A stretch of 64,000 nt of DNA from Heterohyrax brucei (lineage: Eukaryota; Chordata; Mammalia; Hyracoidea; Procaviidae). Positions 24,108-36,310 of the stretch are shown piece by piece. The notes under the pieces were generated by a model, which was given only the letters and a program-made list of their open reading frames with translations, had not been told where the DNA came from and did not search any database. The DNA lies in the NCBI GenBank assembly GCA_028571685.1, contig CM053142.1, forward strand, positions 128,642,796 to 128,706,795, given 5' to 3'. Position 1 is the stretch's first letter. The number at the start of each line of letters is the position of its first letter. Made by a program: the position numbers and the translations under genes.

Positions 24108-24239
24108 TCTTCTCTAACTTTACAAGGAGAAAAGAGAATCAAGAACAACCACCCAAGACTGATTCCTATGAGACACTGGTCTGACATGTTTCCTCTCTCC
24201 GCCTTCTTTACCACTTCTGACACCAACATTTTCCCCCAT

Positions 24240-24740
24240 AGCACTCTCTACTTCTGTGCTTGGTTTGATAATTTGTTATAGCAGCCACACAGAATTCATA
24301 GACCATAGTGCACACTCATGATTTTAGGGAAAGAACAGGTAGCAATTCAGGTTCAGGAACACCCAAGGGTACAGTTTTTTCCAGTCACGCTCATAGCCAT
24401 GCCTCTCCCTGGCCCTCGGTTTCTGCACCAAGGCACTCAGGTGTCTTGCCCCAGAGAGCCGTCTCCTGTAGGCCAGCTTGTCCACTGCTATTGCCTCCCT
24501 CTCTCTTCAGGGACACAGCTCACTCTCTTTCTCCACCTCTGCTTCGAGGACCTTTCCAGCACAGGAATCCTGGGTCCAAAGGACTTACTAGCATTTCTTC
24601 CTTGGTAGTGATGAGCCCTCCTCTCTCCTGTCTCTGGACAGCGCATTTTCAAGTCCAGCAAGCTGGCTAAACTGACCAATCCCTTTGCTGGGCTACAGTT
24701 ACCCTGTCACACAGTTCCACCCAATCACCTGGGGGGAGTA
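24240..24740. other. GC-richer repeat-like block, unassigned
   Basis: Pyrimidine-rich and GC-richer than its surroundings. It holds overlapping plus-strand open frames (up to 120 codons) that have no recognisable domain and look like chance. It is most like a non-coding LTR or similar repeat, but I cannot name it. A short tandem ATGGCTAGAAAGGCC / ACGGCTAGAAAGGCC follows near 24752. Confidence 0.35.
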
Positions 24741-24825
24741 GACTTACAAGACCATGGCTAGAAAGGCCACGGCTAGAAAGGCCACAGACAAAAGTGATTT
24801 ATCACACCACAATCCGCAAGTGCTT

Positions 24826-26136
24826 CAAGTTCTCTTCACTTTGTGCAAGTAAAGTCATCTATCTTTATATTGCAGGTTGCTAATGAGTCTTCCTCCAATC
24901 CTGATGTCATGTTCTTCATGGAGCTCAGCTTCTTAGCATACAGACTGAAAAAGTGTGGTCAAAGGATATATCCCTGGTGCACACATTTTTCCTGATTTTA
25001 AATCACACAGTATACCCTACTTATTCTGTTCTAATGGCTGCTTCTTGGCCTGTGTACAAATTCTGCAAGAGCACAATTAAGTCTTCTGGAATTCTTGTTC
25101 TTCAGAAGGTTATCCATAATTTGTAATGATCCACAGAGCTGACTGCCTTTGCATAGTTAGTAAAACATGGGTAAACATCTTTCTGGTATTTTCACTTTCA
25201 GCCAAGATCCATATGATATCAGCAATTATATCCTTTATTCCACATCCTCTTCTGGAAACCCTGGTGGCATAGTGGTTAACGGCTATGGTTGCTAGCCAAA
25301 AGGTTAGCAGTTCAAATCCATAGGTGCTCCTTGTAAACTCCATGGATTGCTGTGAGTCAGAACTGACTCGAGTTTATGTCCTTTTCTGAATCCAGCGTGA
25401 CTTGCTGGCAGTTCTCTGTTGATGTATTGCTGTAACCTCTTTTGAGTGACCTTCAGCAAAGTTTTATCTATGTGCAATATTAATGATGTTTTTCAATAAT
25501 TTCCACATTCTGTTGGATCATCTTTCTTCGGAAGAGGCACAGATGTGGAATTCTTCTAGTCAGTTGGACAGGTAGCTGCCTTCCAAGTTTCTTTTATAGA
25601 AGAGTGAGCACATCCAGAGCTGCATCCATTTGTTGAAACATCTCAATTGTTTTAGCCAACACCAGCAGTGCAAGTTAGACCTATTCCTTCAGTATCATCG
25701 GTCTTTGATCATATGCTACCTTCTGAAAATGTTGGATGTAAATCAGTTCTTCTTGGTATAGTGACTGTGTATTCTTTCCATCTTCTTCTGATGATTCCTG
25801 AGTCATTAAATATTTTGCCTGCAGAATTCTTCAAAATTGCAACTCAAGACTTGAATTTTTCTTCAGTTATTTCTGCTTGGGAAATGCTGAGCACATTCAT
25901 CCCTTTTGGTTTTCTATGTCTTTGCATAATTCACTGTAATACTTTGTGTTCTTCAAGCTGCCTTTTGAAATCTCCTGTTCAGCTCTTTACTTCTTCATTT
26001 CTTTTATTTGTTTTAGATACTCTATGTTCAAGAGCAAGTTTCATAGTCTCTTCTCATATCTGTTTTGACTTTTCTTTCAAATGACTTGCTTTCTTTATGT
26101 ATGATGTCTTTGATGACATCCCACAACTCACGGGGT
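24826..26136 (-). mobile_element. RTE/BovB-type LINE, reverse transcriptase region
   Basis: The minus strand aligns segment by segment with the plus-strand RTE at 51870-53000, e.g. TGTGGATCATTACAAATTATGG against TGTGGATCATAACG. It is split by an AfroSINE at 25254-25371. Many stops and frameshifts, so dead. Confidence 0.85.
25254..25371 (+). repeat. AfroSINE inserted in RTE
   Basis: Plus copy with intact head (CTGGTGGCATAGTGGTTAAC) and a small internal deletion (the CCTATGGGGCAGTTC part is missing). It splits the RTE reverse transcriptase, so it is younger than that RTE. Confidence 0.9.
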
Positions 26137-26655
26137 GTCTTAGGCTGGTTTCTCTAGAGAAACAAAACCAATAAAGCAGTAAAGCATAGAGGATAGAGGC
26201 CTCTCCCAATTCACCAGCTGCTGAAGCTGGAGAACTCAGATTTAGCAGGTCAGAGAGCAGGGTTCTCTTTCATGGACTGTAAAGGTTGAAAAATCTAAAG
26301 ATGGCACACAAGACTGCAAGGTTTCTCCTGATTCATATAGCTGTAGGGGATGGTGAACCCAAGATCAGCAGGTACGGGACTAGCTCAGATCCCAAGAACC
26401 AGTGGTCAGTAGACAAAAGAGAAGTGGCTACTGGATCCACAACAAGACAACAACCTTGGAAACCTGAGCAGGAAGAAAGCAGGATGCAGACGACACATAG
26501 ATGAAGGCCGAGGGGACAATGAGCCACCACAAGCCCTGCCCCACTGGTACCACTCAACATATTCCATCACAGGGTTGATCCCAATATTACATAACTGCCA
26601 AAACACTGAGAATCATGCCCACCGAAGCTGACACCCAATCTTAACCATCATATCT
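26137..26655. repeat. LTR-like interspersed repeat, unassigned
   Basis: Starts GTCTTAGGCTGGTTTCTCTA then GAGAAACAAAACC, and ends with GAAGCTGACACCCAATCTTA then ACCATCA. The ends resemble a widespread LTR-like mammalian family. No coding region. It adjoins the RTE edge. Confidence 0.45.
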
Positions 26656-26770
26656 GGTCTCCCATCATTAGTACTCAATGTGTGACATCTATTCTTGACA
26701 TGGTCTCTAAATTCAAGTGGGACATAATCAAGGCTGTATTTTGTTTTTTGTAGACCTGTTTTAAGTAACA

Positions 26771-26970
26771 CTGGGCATGCACTGGTCAAACAGCTTGGCT
26801 GCTGAGCTGCTAAATTAGAGGTATATATTTTGAAACCACCGCCTGTTCTGTGGGAGAAAAATGTGGTAGTTTGCTTCCACAAAGACTATTGCCTTGGAAA
26901 CTCTATGCGGCATATGTACCCTGTCTTATAGGTTCTCTCTGAGTCAGAATTGAATCAATGGCAATGAGTT
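26771..26970 (+). repeat. AfroSINE, long form
   Basis: Plus copy with an extra internal segment (GGGAGAAAAATGTGGTAGTT then TGCTTCCACAAAG) before CTTGGAAACTCTATG. The head is diverged. Confidence 0.75.
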
Positions 26971-27219
26971 GATACACATGTTCAATTTCAACTTGAACTT
27001 GCATATAAGCAAATGATGGTCTGTTCTGCAGTTTGCCCCTGACCTTGCTCTGACTGATGATATTGACCTTCTCCATAGTCTCTTTCCATAGATGTCCATT
27101 TGATTCCTGTGTATTCCATCTGGGGTGGTCTACTGTATAGTTCCCTTTTATGTGATATATGCTATAATTTATCTCAATTTGTTATGGATACATTATCAAA
27201 TTTATGAGGTATACGAGGG

Positions 27220-27430
27220 TTAACTCTAGGTTTAACACTTAATGGCACGTGTGATTTTTGGCCAGTTAGCTTAACCTCTTCAAAAATTATTTATTTCATC
27301 TGTAAAAAAAAATACATATGGATGATAATTGTATATATCTCAGGGTTTCTATGAGAATTTGAATTAATAAAATCTGTAAAGTGCCCAGTGCCCTGCTTGG
27401 CAGGTATTAACTGCACAGTAACATTTTAGA
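27220..27430 (+). repeat. MIR SINE
   Basis: TTAGCTTAACCTCTTC, TTCATCTGTAAA, GGGTTTCTATGAGAATTTGA and AAGTGCCCAGTGCCC follow MIR order. Confidence 0.7.
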
Positions 27431-28250
27431 TCTCACATGTTTCTTCATGTGTTAATCCAGTGGCATAGTGATGCCATCTATGCTGCATAATTAATTTCCT
27501 AGTTCATGTGAAAAATTACTTTCTTTACTTGCCCAGAAAAAATTAAAGCCCTTAAAGAAAGAAAAAGGAGATTTAAATTATTTATATGCTCCCAGAACTT
27601 TAATATTTTACTTCCATGTAAGATACAGTGATGTCAACCTTAAGGGAAAGTTTTAATAAAAGAGAGAGAAAGGCAGGGTGGGTGAGGGAGCTAGACAGCT
27701 TTCTTGTGTATCACTAGCTAGATTGTCATGCGTTGTTCCACTTACTTAGCTTTAAGTGTTATGAATGATTTCAGTATTACCCTATGAGCAATTTGAGATT
27801 ATCTACACTGCTATGGATAGAGTTTTATAATCTATAACTAATGAATCCATGTCTTGGACAAGATACTTAAAATGTACCTACATGTATAGTTTATGAACAA
27901 CATCAATTATGACAATTATTTTTTTTATTGTTGGACTATTTAATATTTTTGCCAACTGGTATCTTCAGCTTGACTGACCACACCAAAACCTATCATAACC
28001 CTCTGCTCCCTACATGCCCTCCCAAGCATGAGAAATCAGGCAGAGAGGCAACTAAACCTTGACCTATAATTTGTATTTAGGCTAAGACGAACAGATATGT
28101 ACACATAGATGGGTAAAGAATGTGCTTTGGGACAAATGAAGACGTTACAGAGCCATTTCTTAGGTAGAGATAACAGCACCTTCACAGTTCCTCAGGAAAA
28201 GAGTCTGGTGTCGGGGAGAAACTGAAAAAAAAGACCCCTGTATCCTTGAG

Positions 28251-28455
28251 GGTAGAGCCTTGAGTGGTGCAAATGTTTTATGTGCTTAGTTAGTAACTGA
28301 ACGACTGAAAGTCTGAAATCTACCCAGAGATGCCTTGGAAGAAAGGCCTGGTGATCTACTTCTAAAAAATCAGCCACTGAAATCCCAACAGAACAGAGCT
28401 CCACTCTGACACACATGAGATCACCATGAGCCAAAATCAACTTGACTGCATTGGT
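28251..28455 (+). repeat. AfroSINE, long variant
   Basis: Head GAGCCTTGAGTGGTGCAAAT, extra segment GAAGAAAGGCCTGGTGATCT, tail ATCACCATGAGCCAAAATCA. It differs from the common form, like the copy at 29412. Confidence 0.75.
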
Positions 28456-29411
28456 TATCTTTGAGGGTGGAAATTATGGGAAAATGCAGAATGAATAGTT
28501 GGCATTGAAGGCAGTTCCGGGCAGCTTAGCGATCCTTCCTCAGTGGAAGACTATTTGGGATCATTCTCCAATAAGGAATATAAAATCAGTATCCAACAAC
28601 ATAAAAAAAATGTTGATAAGTACTTGCTCTTAGCACTCTATGAAATGACCAACAAGTGACCTTATGACCAACTGAAGTGCTTGTCTGCTATTCCTCTCAA
28701 AAGGAAAAGAAATTCCAGCTTAACTAATGCATGCACATGACCTCAAAGAAACTTACCATGAAAAGATAGACTTCATCCTTCATACAGTTCAGTTTTTCAT
28801 CTTTCCAAAATACACTAAAATTAAGGGCTAATTTTCCCCTTATGGGCAAGTTTAATCTTAGCAGAATTCATATACAATCTGAAAATGAAGGTACTTTAAC
28901 TAAATTTCCATTAATTTGCTAATGTCTTAGAATGCCAAAATGAAGATCCTTGCAGATAATTATTTCACACAGCATGCTGGCCTTATGCCTGCTGTAGAGA
29001 TGCTGCGATATAATCTTTGAAAATTTGCAACTGTCCATGGGACTGCTGGGTTTGACATGCTTAATGAGGGAGATGCCAAGTTTCCTTTTTTAGGTAGTAG
29101 CTTAGGATGTTACCACGTTACAGCTGTTTAAACTACAGTTAAGTGCTATTTTAAACTTTTTTATTTATAGTATTTTGTTTTGGATATTTAGTTACATAAA
29201 AAAAAAAAATCAGTGGTGGTGGTAACCTCCCAAATGTCTTAAGACGAATTACTAAGTCTAAAGTGGCACTGAATGTTAGAGGTGGAAGTGACTTTGAGAT
29301 GATCTAGTCTAATCCCCTCATGTTAGAGTGAGGAATAGTAGTCTGAAAGATGCAAAAGACCCTTTCTAACTGAAACACAATAAATATCATCTAAAAGATC
29401 CTTTCTGCTTC

Positions 29412-29592
29412 ATGGGAGGCACTGGAGGATGCCAATGGGTAAGCACCTGCCTACTAACCAGAAGGTTGATGGTTTCAATCTACCCAGAGACTCCTTGGAA
29501 GAGAGGACTGGCTGTCTACTTGAAAACCCTATGGAACCATTCTATGCAGCACACCTTGGATCACCATGAATTGATATAGTCTCAATGGCAGC
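29412..29592 (+). repeat. AfroSINE, long variant
   Basis: Same subfamily as 28251: CCTTGGAAGAGAGGACTGGC, CTGTCTACTTGAAAACCC, GGATCACCATGAATTGATA. Confidence 0.75.
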
Positions 29593-30438
29593 TACAACAA
29601 CAATGAAAGCAAAGCATAATCACTTGGGTTCTAAGTAGAAATTTAAATATTAAATGTTAATCCATGTTAACCCTGTACTGATAACACCATTCATCACTTC
29701 TGAAAGGAAGTCATAATGAATGACATTCTAGAATACTGTATATTCGTACATTAGTGTTACTCAGGTATTTAAAAATGTCCATGCATACTTTTTACACTGA
29801 AATCAAACTATCCAAATGGCCTCAAAGCCCCAGAAACCAACAACTGATATATTAGGGATGAATCTTCAAGACTCAGGTCCACAGGTCTATGGCATGGTCT
29901 GGCTAATTACTACTAAACAGTTGTCTAGACCTAATCCTCTTTAATCACAGGTATGGATTATGATTTATAACACAAAGGAAAGTAACAAAATGGAGAACAA
30001 CCACACAAGTCAACACATATTTTGGGGGGGTCACAATTCAAATTATGACAAGGGCTATTACTAATGGTATTTATTGTTTGCCTGAGTTCCCTTTTGTTGT
30101 TCTCTTCATTAGTATATAGGAATTCAGCTGATTTGGGTGTATTTAACCTATTCTGCTAATGTGCTGAATCTATTAGTTCCAGTAGTTTTCTCACTGATTC
30201 TTTTGGGGTTTTCTGTGTAATATCATGTCATCTGCAAATACGGACAACTTTGCTTTCTCATCACCAATGAGGTTTTCTGTTTTCTTTCTTTCTTTTTTTG
30301 CCTTATTGTTCCAGCTAGGACTTCCAGCACAATGTTAAATAAGAGTGGTGATAAAGAGCATCCTTGTCTTGTTCCTGTTCTCAAGTGGAATGTTGACAGC
30401 CTTTATCCAAGAATGATGTTGGCTGTTGGTTTGGTATT

Positions 30439-30605
30439 AAAAAAACCCCAACCAAACCACTGCCAATGAGTTGATCCTGACTCATAGCAACTCCATAGAT
30501 GGAGTAGAACTGCTTCACAGAGTTTTCAAGTAGCACCTGGCAGATTCAAACTGTCAGCCTCTGGTTAGCAGATGTAGCACTTATCTACTACATCACCAGG
30601 GTTCT
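30439..30605 (-). repeat. AfroSINE in L1
   Basis: Full-length minus copy: CCCCAACCAAACCACTGCC, GATGGAGTAGAACTGC, CATCACCAGGGTTCT. It interrupts the L1 ORF2 sequence. Confidence 0.9.
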
Positions 30606-31245
30606 GTATAGATGCCCTTTGTTATGTTGAGGAATTTCCCTTCTATACGTACTTCATTGAGGGTTTCCATTGGGAACGAGAGTTGGACTTTTCCAAATGC
30701 CTTCTCTGCATTGACTGAGATGATAACAGGATTCTTGTCTTTTATTTAGGTGGTGAATTATGTTGACTGCTTTTCTAATTTTGAACTATCCTTGCATATC
30801 TGGTATGAATCCTACCTAGTTGTTGTGTATTATTTTTCTTATATGATGCTAAATTCTGTTGGCTAGAATTTTGTTGAGAACTTTGCACCTATATTCATGA
30901 GAAATATTGGTTTGTAATTTTCTTTTTGTGGGGTGTATTGGCTTGGTTTTGGTATCAATGTTATGCTGCTTCATAGAATGAACTTGCAAGTATTCCTTTT
31001 CTATGTTTTGAAACAGTTTGAGTAGTACTGGCATAAGCTGTTCTCCAAATGCTTGTTAGAATTTTTCCAGGAAAGCCACCTGGACCGAGGTTTCTTTTTA
31101 TTGTTGGGAGTTGTAAAATTACCTTTTCAATATCTTTTCTTGGTTTGGGTCTGTTTATATTTTCAACATCATTTTGTGGTAGTTTGGGTAGGTACTGTGT
31201 TTCTAGAAATTTGTCCATTTCCTGTAGGTTTTCAAATTTGTTGCA

Positions 31246-31283
31246 TAGCCAGCCAAGCCAAGTGCCATTGAGTCTAGTTTTTC
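31246..31283 (-). repeat. AfroSINE/RTE tail fragment
   Basis: AGCCAGCCAAGCCAAGTGCC then ATTGAGTCTAGTTTT keeps only the terminal bases of a minus copy, inside L1. Confidence 0.5.
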
Positions 31284-31952
31284 ATAATAGACCGTTATGA
31301 TCTTTTTTTTAAAAATTTCAGTTGAGCCTGCTTTAGTTTTCCATTGCAGTTCCTATTTGGGTGATTTGCATCCTTTCCTATTTTTCTTTTGACAGTTTTG
31401 CCAGTGATTTGTTGATTTTGCTCATCCTTTCAAAGAACTCAACTTTTCATTTACTTGATTCTTTTTATTGTTTTTCTATTTCCTGTTTTATTTACTTTTC
31501 TCCTGACACTTATTATTTCCTTTCTTCTGGTAGCAGTGGGCTTTTTTTTGTGTATCTATCTGCTTGAGTTGTGTAGCCAATGTTTTGATTTTACCCCTTT
31601 CTTCTTTTTTGATGTGTGCACATATTGCTACAAATAGACCCTACAAATAATCCCAAAGGTTACAGAAATGTGTGTTTCCATTCTTGTTTGATTCTAGGAA
31701 TGTTTGATTCCATCTTTGTTTCCTTCTATCATTCAGTGGTTTTAAAGTACTTTTCATGTAATTGATTTTCTCTCCTTGCTCTTCCTGTTGTTAATATCAA
31801 CTTTAACGGCACTGTGATCACAGAAAATACTTTGTATTATATCAGTGATTTGGATTTTGTTGAGGGTTGCTTTGTGGCCTAAGATGTGGTCTATTCTGGA
31901 GAACATTCCATGTGCATTGGAAAAGAATGTGTACTTTGCTGCTGTTGGGTGG

Positions 31953-32467
31953 TATCATGGATTGAATCATGTCCCTCTAAAATACCTGTCAACTTGACTA
32001 GGCCACAATTCCCAGTATTATATGATTATCTACTATTTTGTTATCTGATATGATTTCCCTATGTGTTGTAAATTCTATCACTATGATGTAATAAGATGGA
32101 TTATTGGTAATTATATTGATGAGATCTATAAGATTATATAGTGTATTAATCCAGTCTGTTTTGAGATATAAAAAAGAGAAGTGAACAAAGAGACACAGGA
32201 ATGTTGTTCTACCAAGAAAGCAGCATCAGGAGCAGAGTGGGTCCTTTGGATCTGAGGTTCTTGTGTTGAGATGCTTCTCATCTGAGGGAAGATGGGTACA
32301 TCACAAAAACCTTTCCTCACAGTCAACTGAGACAGAAAGCCTTCCTGTGGAGCCAGCACCCTGAATTTGGACTTCCAGCCTATGAGACTGGGAGAGAATG
32401 AACTTCTTTTTGTTAAAATCATCCACTTGTGGCATTTCTGTTACAGCAGCACTAGATGACTAAGACA
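31953..32467 (+). mobile_element. Solo LTR inserted in L1, MaLR/ERVL-like
   Basis: Starts TATCATGGATTGAATC and ends GATGACTAAGACA. It is flanked by a perfect 5-bp duplication GGTGG (31948-31952 and 32468-32472). Bridging the duplication restores continuous L1 sequence (GTTGGGTGG + AGTGTTC). It is related along its length to the LTR at 5454-5909. The first dinucleotide is TA, not TG. No coding capacity. Confidence 0.8.
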
Positions 32468-33645
32468 GGTGGAGTGTTCTATATATACATCTATGAGTTC
32501 AGGTTAGTTGATTATAGCCTTCAGATCTTGTATATCTTCGTTGAGTTTCTTTCTAGATGTTCCATCCTTCACCAAGAGTAGTGAGTTGAAGTCTCCTACT
32601 GTATTGTGGAACTGTAACTTTCTCTTTTCAGTGCTGTTAGAGTTTGTTTTAAGTTTTTGGAGCCCTGCTGTTGGGCAAGTAGATATTTATTATGGTCATA
32701 TCTTCTTGATAGTTGTCCTTTTAATCACTATATGATGTACTTCTTTGTCTTTTATGGTAGACTTTGTTTTAAAGTCTGTTTTACCTGAAACTAGTATTCC
32801 TTTTCCTGCTGTTTTTTGGTAACTGTTTGCATGATATACTTTTCTTCATTCTTTGATTTTTAATAAATTTATCTTTGTTTCTAAAGCATGTCTCTTGTAG
32901 ACAGTATATTGGAGGATCCCATTTGTTTTTATCCATTTTGTTACTGTCTGTCTCTTTAGTCATGCATTTAGGCCATTTATGTTCAGTCTAACTATTGACA
33001 GGTGTGGGTTTATTGCTTATTTTGTAGTGCTTTCTGCCTCCCCTGCCCTGCCATGGAGCTGACATTTTTTTTTAATTTTCTCTCTTGTGCTAATTTGTTT
33101 CACTTATAGATTTTTTTTTTAATTTCCCTTGATTTTGTAGATTTCATTTTTACCAAGACATTGTTTTTCTTCTTCATTATGATGACTAAGTTTGTTAACT
33201 TTCTTTACAGTTACCACAGAATTTACCCCTATCTTCATACATTTGAACCAGTTTTTCACTACTTGGTATTGCCTTGACTTTCTCTCCTTTAGGATGTTCT
33301 ATAACTGCACCATTTATTCCTTCTTTTACTGTTTTGAAATTGTTGTCATTTACAGATTAACATGTTTGGTTCCTTGTTGCAAATCTTTTAGTTTCAAATA
33401 GTCCTTGAGAGTTCACTTCTAGGTTGATATCTGTTAGTGCAGTCTTGTGTCCTAGATTCAGGATGTCATCTGATGCTGTTTGTTCTCAAATCAAAGGACA
33501 TCCTTTAATAATTCTTGTAAGTCTGGTTTGGATTTTATATATTCCATCAATTTCTGTTTATTTGGAAATCTACTAATTTCACTATCATATTTGAATAAGA
33601 GTTTTACAGGCTATATTATTCTTGTTTAGCTTTTTTTTTCCTTTT

Positions 33646-33696
33646 AGCCAAGCCAAGCACCCTCAAGTCTGATCCAACTCATAGCGACCCTACGGT
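33646..33696 (-). repeat. AfroSINE/RTE tail fragment
   Basis: AGCCAAGCCAAGCACCCTCA then GATCCAACTCATAGCGACCC is a truncated minus copy sitting between L1 ORF1 and ORF2. Confidence 0.7.
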
Positions 33697-34589
33697 TTTA
33701 TATATGTTAATCACATTGCCTTCTTGCCTGCATGGTTTCTGCTGAGTAGTCAGAGCTTAGACTTATTGTTTCCCTTCTGGAAAAACAATGAGCTGCTGTC
33801 AGGATTTTTTCTGTGTCTCTGATTTTAACAAGTGAGATTATGATATGCCTTGGTGATTTTCTTTTAGGGTCTATGCTATAAGGGGTTTGTTGGGCTTCTT
33901 GGATGGTCAGCTTTTTATCTTTCATGATACTAGAGAATTTTTATGTCAGAAATTCTCTAGTCATCCTCTCCCCCTGTTTTGGAACTGCCATCACTTGTCA
34001 ATCTTTGCTTTTGATGGTACCCCGTATCATTCTCAGGGTTTTTTTTTTTCTTTTCATTTTTCTTTGTTCTTCTGATTTTTCATCAAAGTGGTAGTAGCAA
34101 TTGTCTTTAATTTTGCTTACCCTGTCTTCTATTGTTTCAAACCTGCTCCTCAGATCTTCTATGACACTATTTCTGAAATCCTGTTATCTTTTGGATTTCT
34201 AATTGTTATTTTTTGTATAATTGCTAGTTGTGCATTTATCTTGACATTTTGTTCCTGCATGATTTTCCTTAATTTTTCCATTGTTTTGTCAGCCTATTCC
34301 ATGAATTTGTATGTTTTTTTTCCTCACATTTGTTTCTGCTTCAACATTTGGCTACCTCTTAATCTTAGAGACTTGAATTTCCTATGAAGTAATTGCAATG
34401 CCTGTTCTTTTACTGGAAAGTCACCTGGTGTTTTATTTTGGACACCTCCTAGAAACATCCTGTCCTTTTTTAAAAAATACTCTTTTATATTGTCTGCTGT
34501 CTTTGGGACATCAAATAGTTATTTTCATTGTTCTTTGCTTGACAATTTCTCAGTTATGGTGCAGCAAGGCAGGTCTAGCTGAAGGGCAT

Positions 34590-35545
34590 AGGCAGAGATG
34601 GGTTGTTTGTGGCACATACTATGGTCAGTAGGGTGGGCTGGGGGTCAGTGCAGGGCAGGTTTAGTAGGGGTTGTGATGTTCAGGATAGGTAGGTAGGAGG
34701 GGGAAAGCTGTAATGTGTAGAGCTGAGTATGGGAAAGGAGAACGAGAGAAACAAGAGCAAAAAAAGAAAAAAAAAGTGCTGAAAGAGCCTGCTATTGGAG
34801 TTAGAGAGCCAAGAAACTGAGAAATGAAGATAAATGAAAATGCTGAAGGAATCTGCCACTGGTACAGCTGCACAGACCAGGAAAGTGGCTCCTCCATGTT
34901 AGGAACCACTTCCCTTGTCTGTGCAGCTGTGCCAGTGGAGTCTTTGGGGGAATTTTTCTTTTCTTCCTCTTTGTTTTCTTCATTTTTCACTTTCTCATCT
35001 CTTTCTACTTTCCTTCTTTTCCTGTCTCCAGAATACCACCTCTGCCCCTTCTAGATAGATTGTGCCCTGAGTCCTAGAAGCCACATCACTGGTCACAAGT
35101 GGGATCCCTGGGGGCATTTCTAAGGTGAGCAGTACAGCTTGGCTAAAGGGGCAGAGATGGCACATAGCACCAGGTCTTTAGGAGACAGGAAAAGAAGATA
35201 AGTAGAGAGAGATGAGAAACTGAGAAATGAAGGAAAAAGAAAAGAAATGTCCTCAGGGATTCTGCCAGCATAGCTGTGCAGAGCTGGAGGTGTCACCCAA
35301 GCTGTGGAGTAGAGCCCAGCTAGAAGGGGCAGAGATGGCACAGTGTACCAGATGTTCAGGAAACAAGAGAAGAAGGTAAGTAGACAGATGAGAAACCATG
35401 AAGAAAAACATAAAGGAAAAAAGAAAAATAAGCCAAAATAAAGCCCCCAAGGATTCCACCAGTGTAGCAGTACAAGTCAGAGAAGCAGCTCCCCTGTCAA
35501 GTGGAGCCTCACAGCTTGTTAAGAAGCAGCAAAGATGGCACATGG
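34590..35545 (-). repeat. Monomeric tandem repeats in L1 5' UTR, one inverted
   Basis: A GCAGAGATGGCAC motif recurs at 35151 and 35329, with a GCAAAGATGGCAC variant at 35529 and a relative at 34592, giving units of about 180-200 bp. Each carries a purine-rich block (AAGTAGACAGATGAGAAAC type) and a CAGCTGTGCAGAG-like block. One unit (about 34901-35055) is in the opposite orientation and forms a 7-bp-loop inverted repeat with its neighbour (arms 34854-34893 and 34901-34939). Seen directly. A promoter role is inferred from other L1 families. Confidence 0.75.
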
Positions 35546-36194
35546 AGCCAGATAGTTGAGAGGAAGAACTGGGAGGAGGTGAGAGACAGGGATACCAAAA
35601 GAAGTGGAAAAAGCAACACTAGCAACAAAGAAATGGCACTAAAGGAGCAGACCACTGTGGGTGGGGTGAATCCAAGTGGCACAGGGCTGATGCCAGTTGC
35701 ATGCTGCTAAGTGGCAGAGGCCCAGCAAGATGAAGAAGGGGGGATGGCAAAGCATGTATTTCTGGTTACCAGGTGCTTTGTCTCCTGCTGGGAGCTCCAT
35801 GGAGCTGCTTTCTTGTACTCCCTGTCTGCCGATCTCTGCCACGAGTCCAAGATGGCAGATCTGTGCTGCCTTAGCTGATAAGGAAACTCTGCTTTGTATC
35901 TCTCCTCACTCTATTCTCTGAAAGTTTCTTTTTCCATTTGGTACTTGGTTGAATTCTTTGTTTCTTCATTTGATACTTAGGGTTCCATGATTGACGGCTG
36001 TCTGTGTTTTACTTAGTTGTTCAGCCCTGTGGAGGGATGTGGGTGGTGAATCTGTCTATAGTGCCCTCTTAGCTCTGCCCAAGTGGATGTTTTTAGCTGA
36101 TGTCCCGGATACCTCAATAGTAATAACTGCAATTCAGGCTGTCTCTCTCCCAGCTGGCTCAGGAACAATGTGGCCCATGACATTCTTCCTCATA

Positions 36195-36310
36195 ATTGTC
36201 TTTTAAAATAAATATCACTAATCTCCATTTGGCAACTGAGAAAGCTAAGGCCCAGAGAAATCAAATAACGTGGCCCAAATCAACAGCTAGTAATCAGTGG
36301 AACTGAAAAC
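36195..36310 (-). repeat. MIR SINE fragment
   Basis: ATCTCCATTTGGCAACTGAG, AAAGCTAAGGCCCAGAGAAA and AACAGCTAGTAATCAGTGGA are the MIR core in reverse. Confidence 0.75.

Larger units (their letters stand above)
30055..36110 (-). mobile_element. Long L1 LINE (5' UTR, ORF1, ORF2), degenerate
   Basis: Sense on the minus strand, the same as GRIP1. From 5' (right): monomeric 5' UTR about 34400-36110; ORF1 about 33700-34400, whose C-terminal part reads KSPRHIIISLVKIRDTEKIL then SAETMQARRQ; ORF2 endonuclease about 32470-33640 (PPIYCLQETCF); reverse transcriptase about 30100-31950 (HEYRCKVLNKILANRI, MDKFLETQYLPKLPQNDVEN). Both ORFs carry many stops and frameshifts. ORF2 is cut near 30055, so the 3' third and poly(A) are missing. 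It is interrupted by SINEs (30439-30605, fragments at 31246 and 33646) and a solo LTR (31953-32467). Boundaries are approximate. Confidence 0.85.

Noticed and set aside
24308-24670. 120- and 96-codon overlapping frames in GC-richer DNA
   Set aside because: Two frames open in the same low-stop, C-rich stretch; more like a repeat or chance than coding sequence.
25668-26084. 138-codon plus-strand open frame
   Set aside because: Antisense to an RTE LINE.
34661-34990. 109-codon minus-strand frame rich in Lys/Glu then hydrophobic residues
   Set aside because: Product of L1 5' UTR monomers and their inverted copy; composition reflects purine/pyrimidine-rich repeats.
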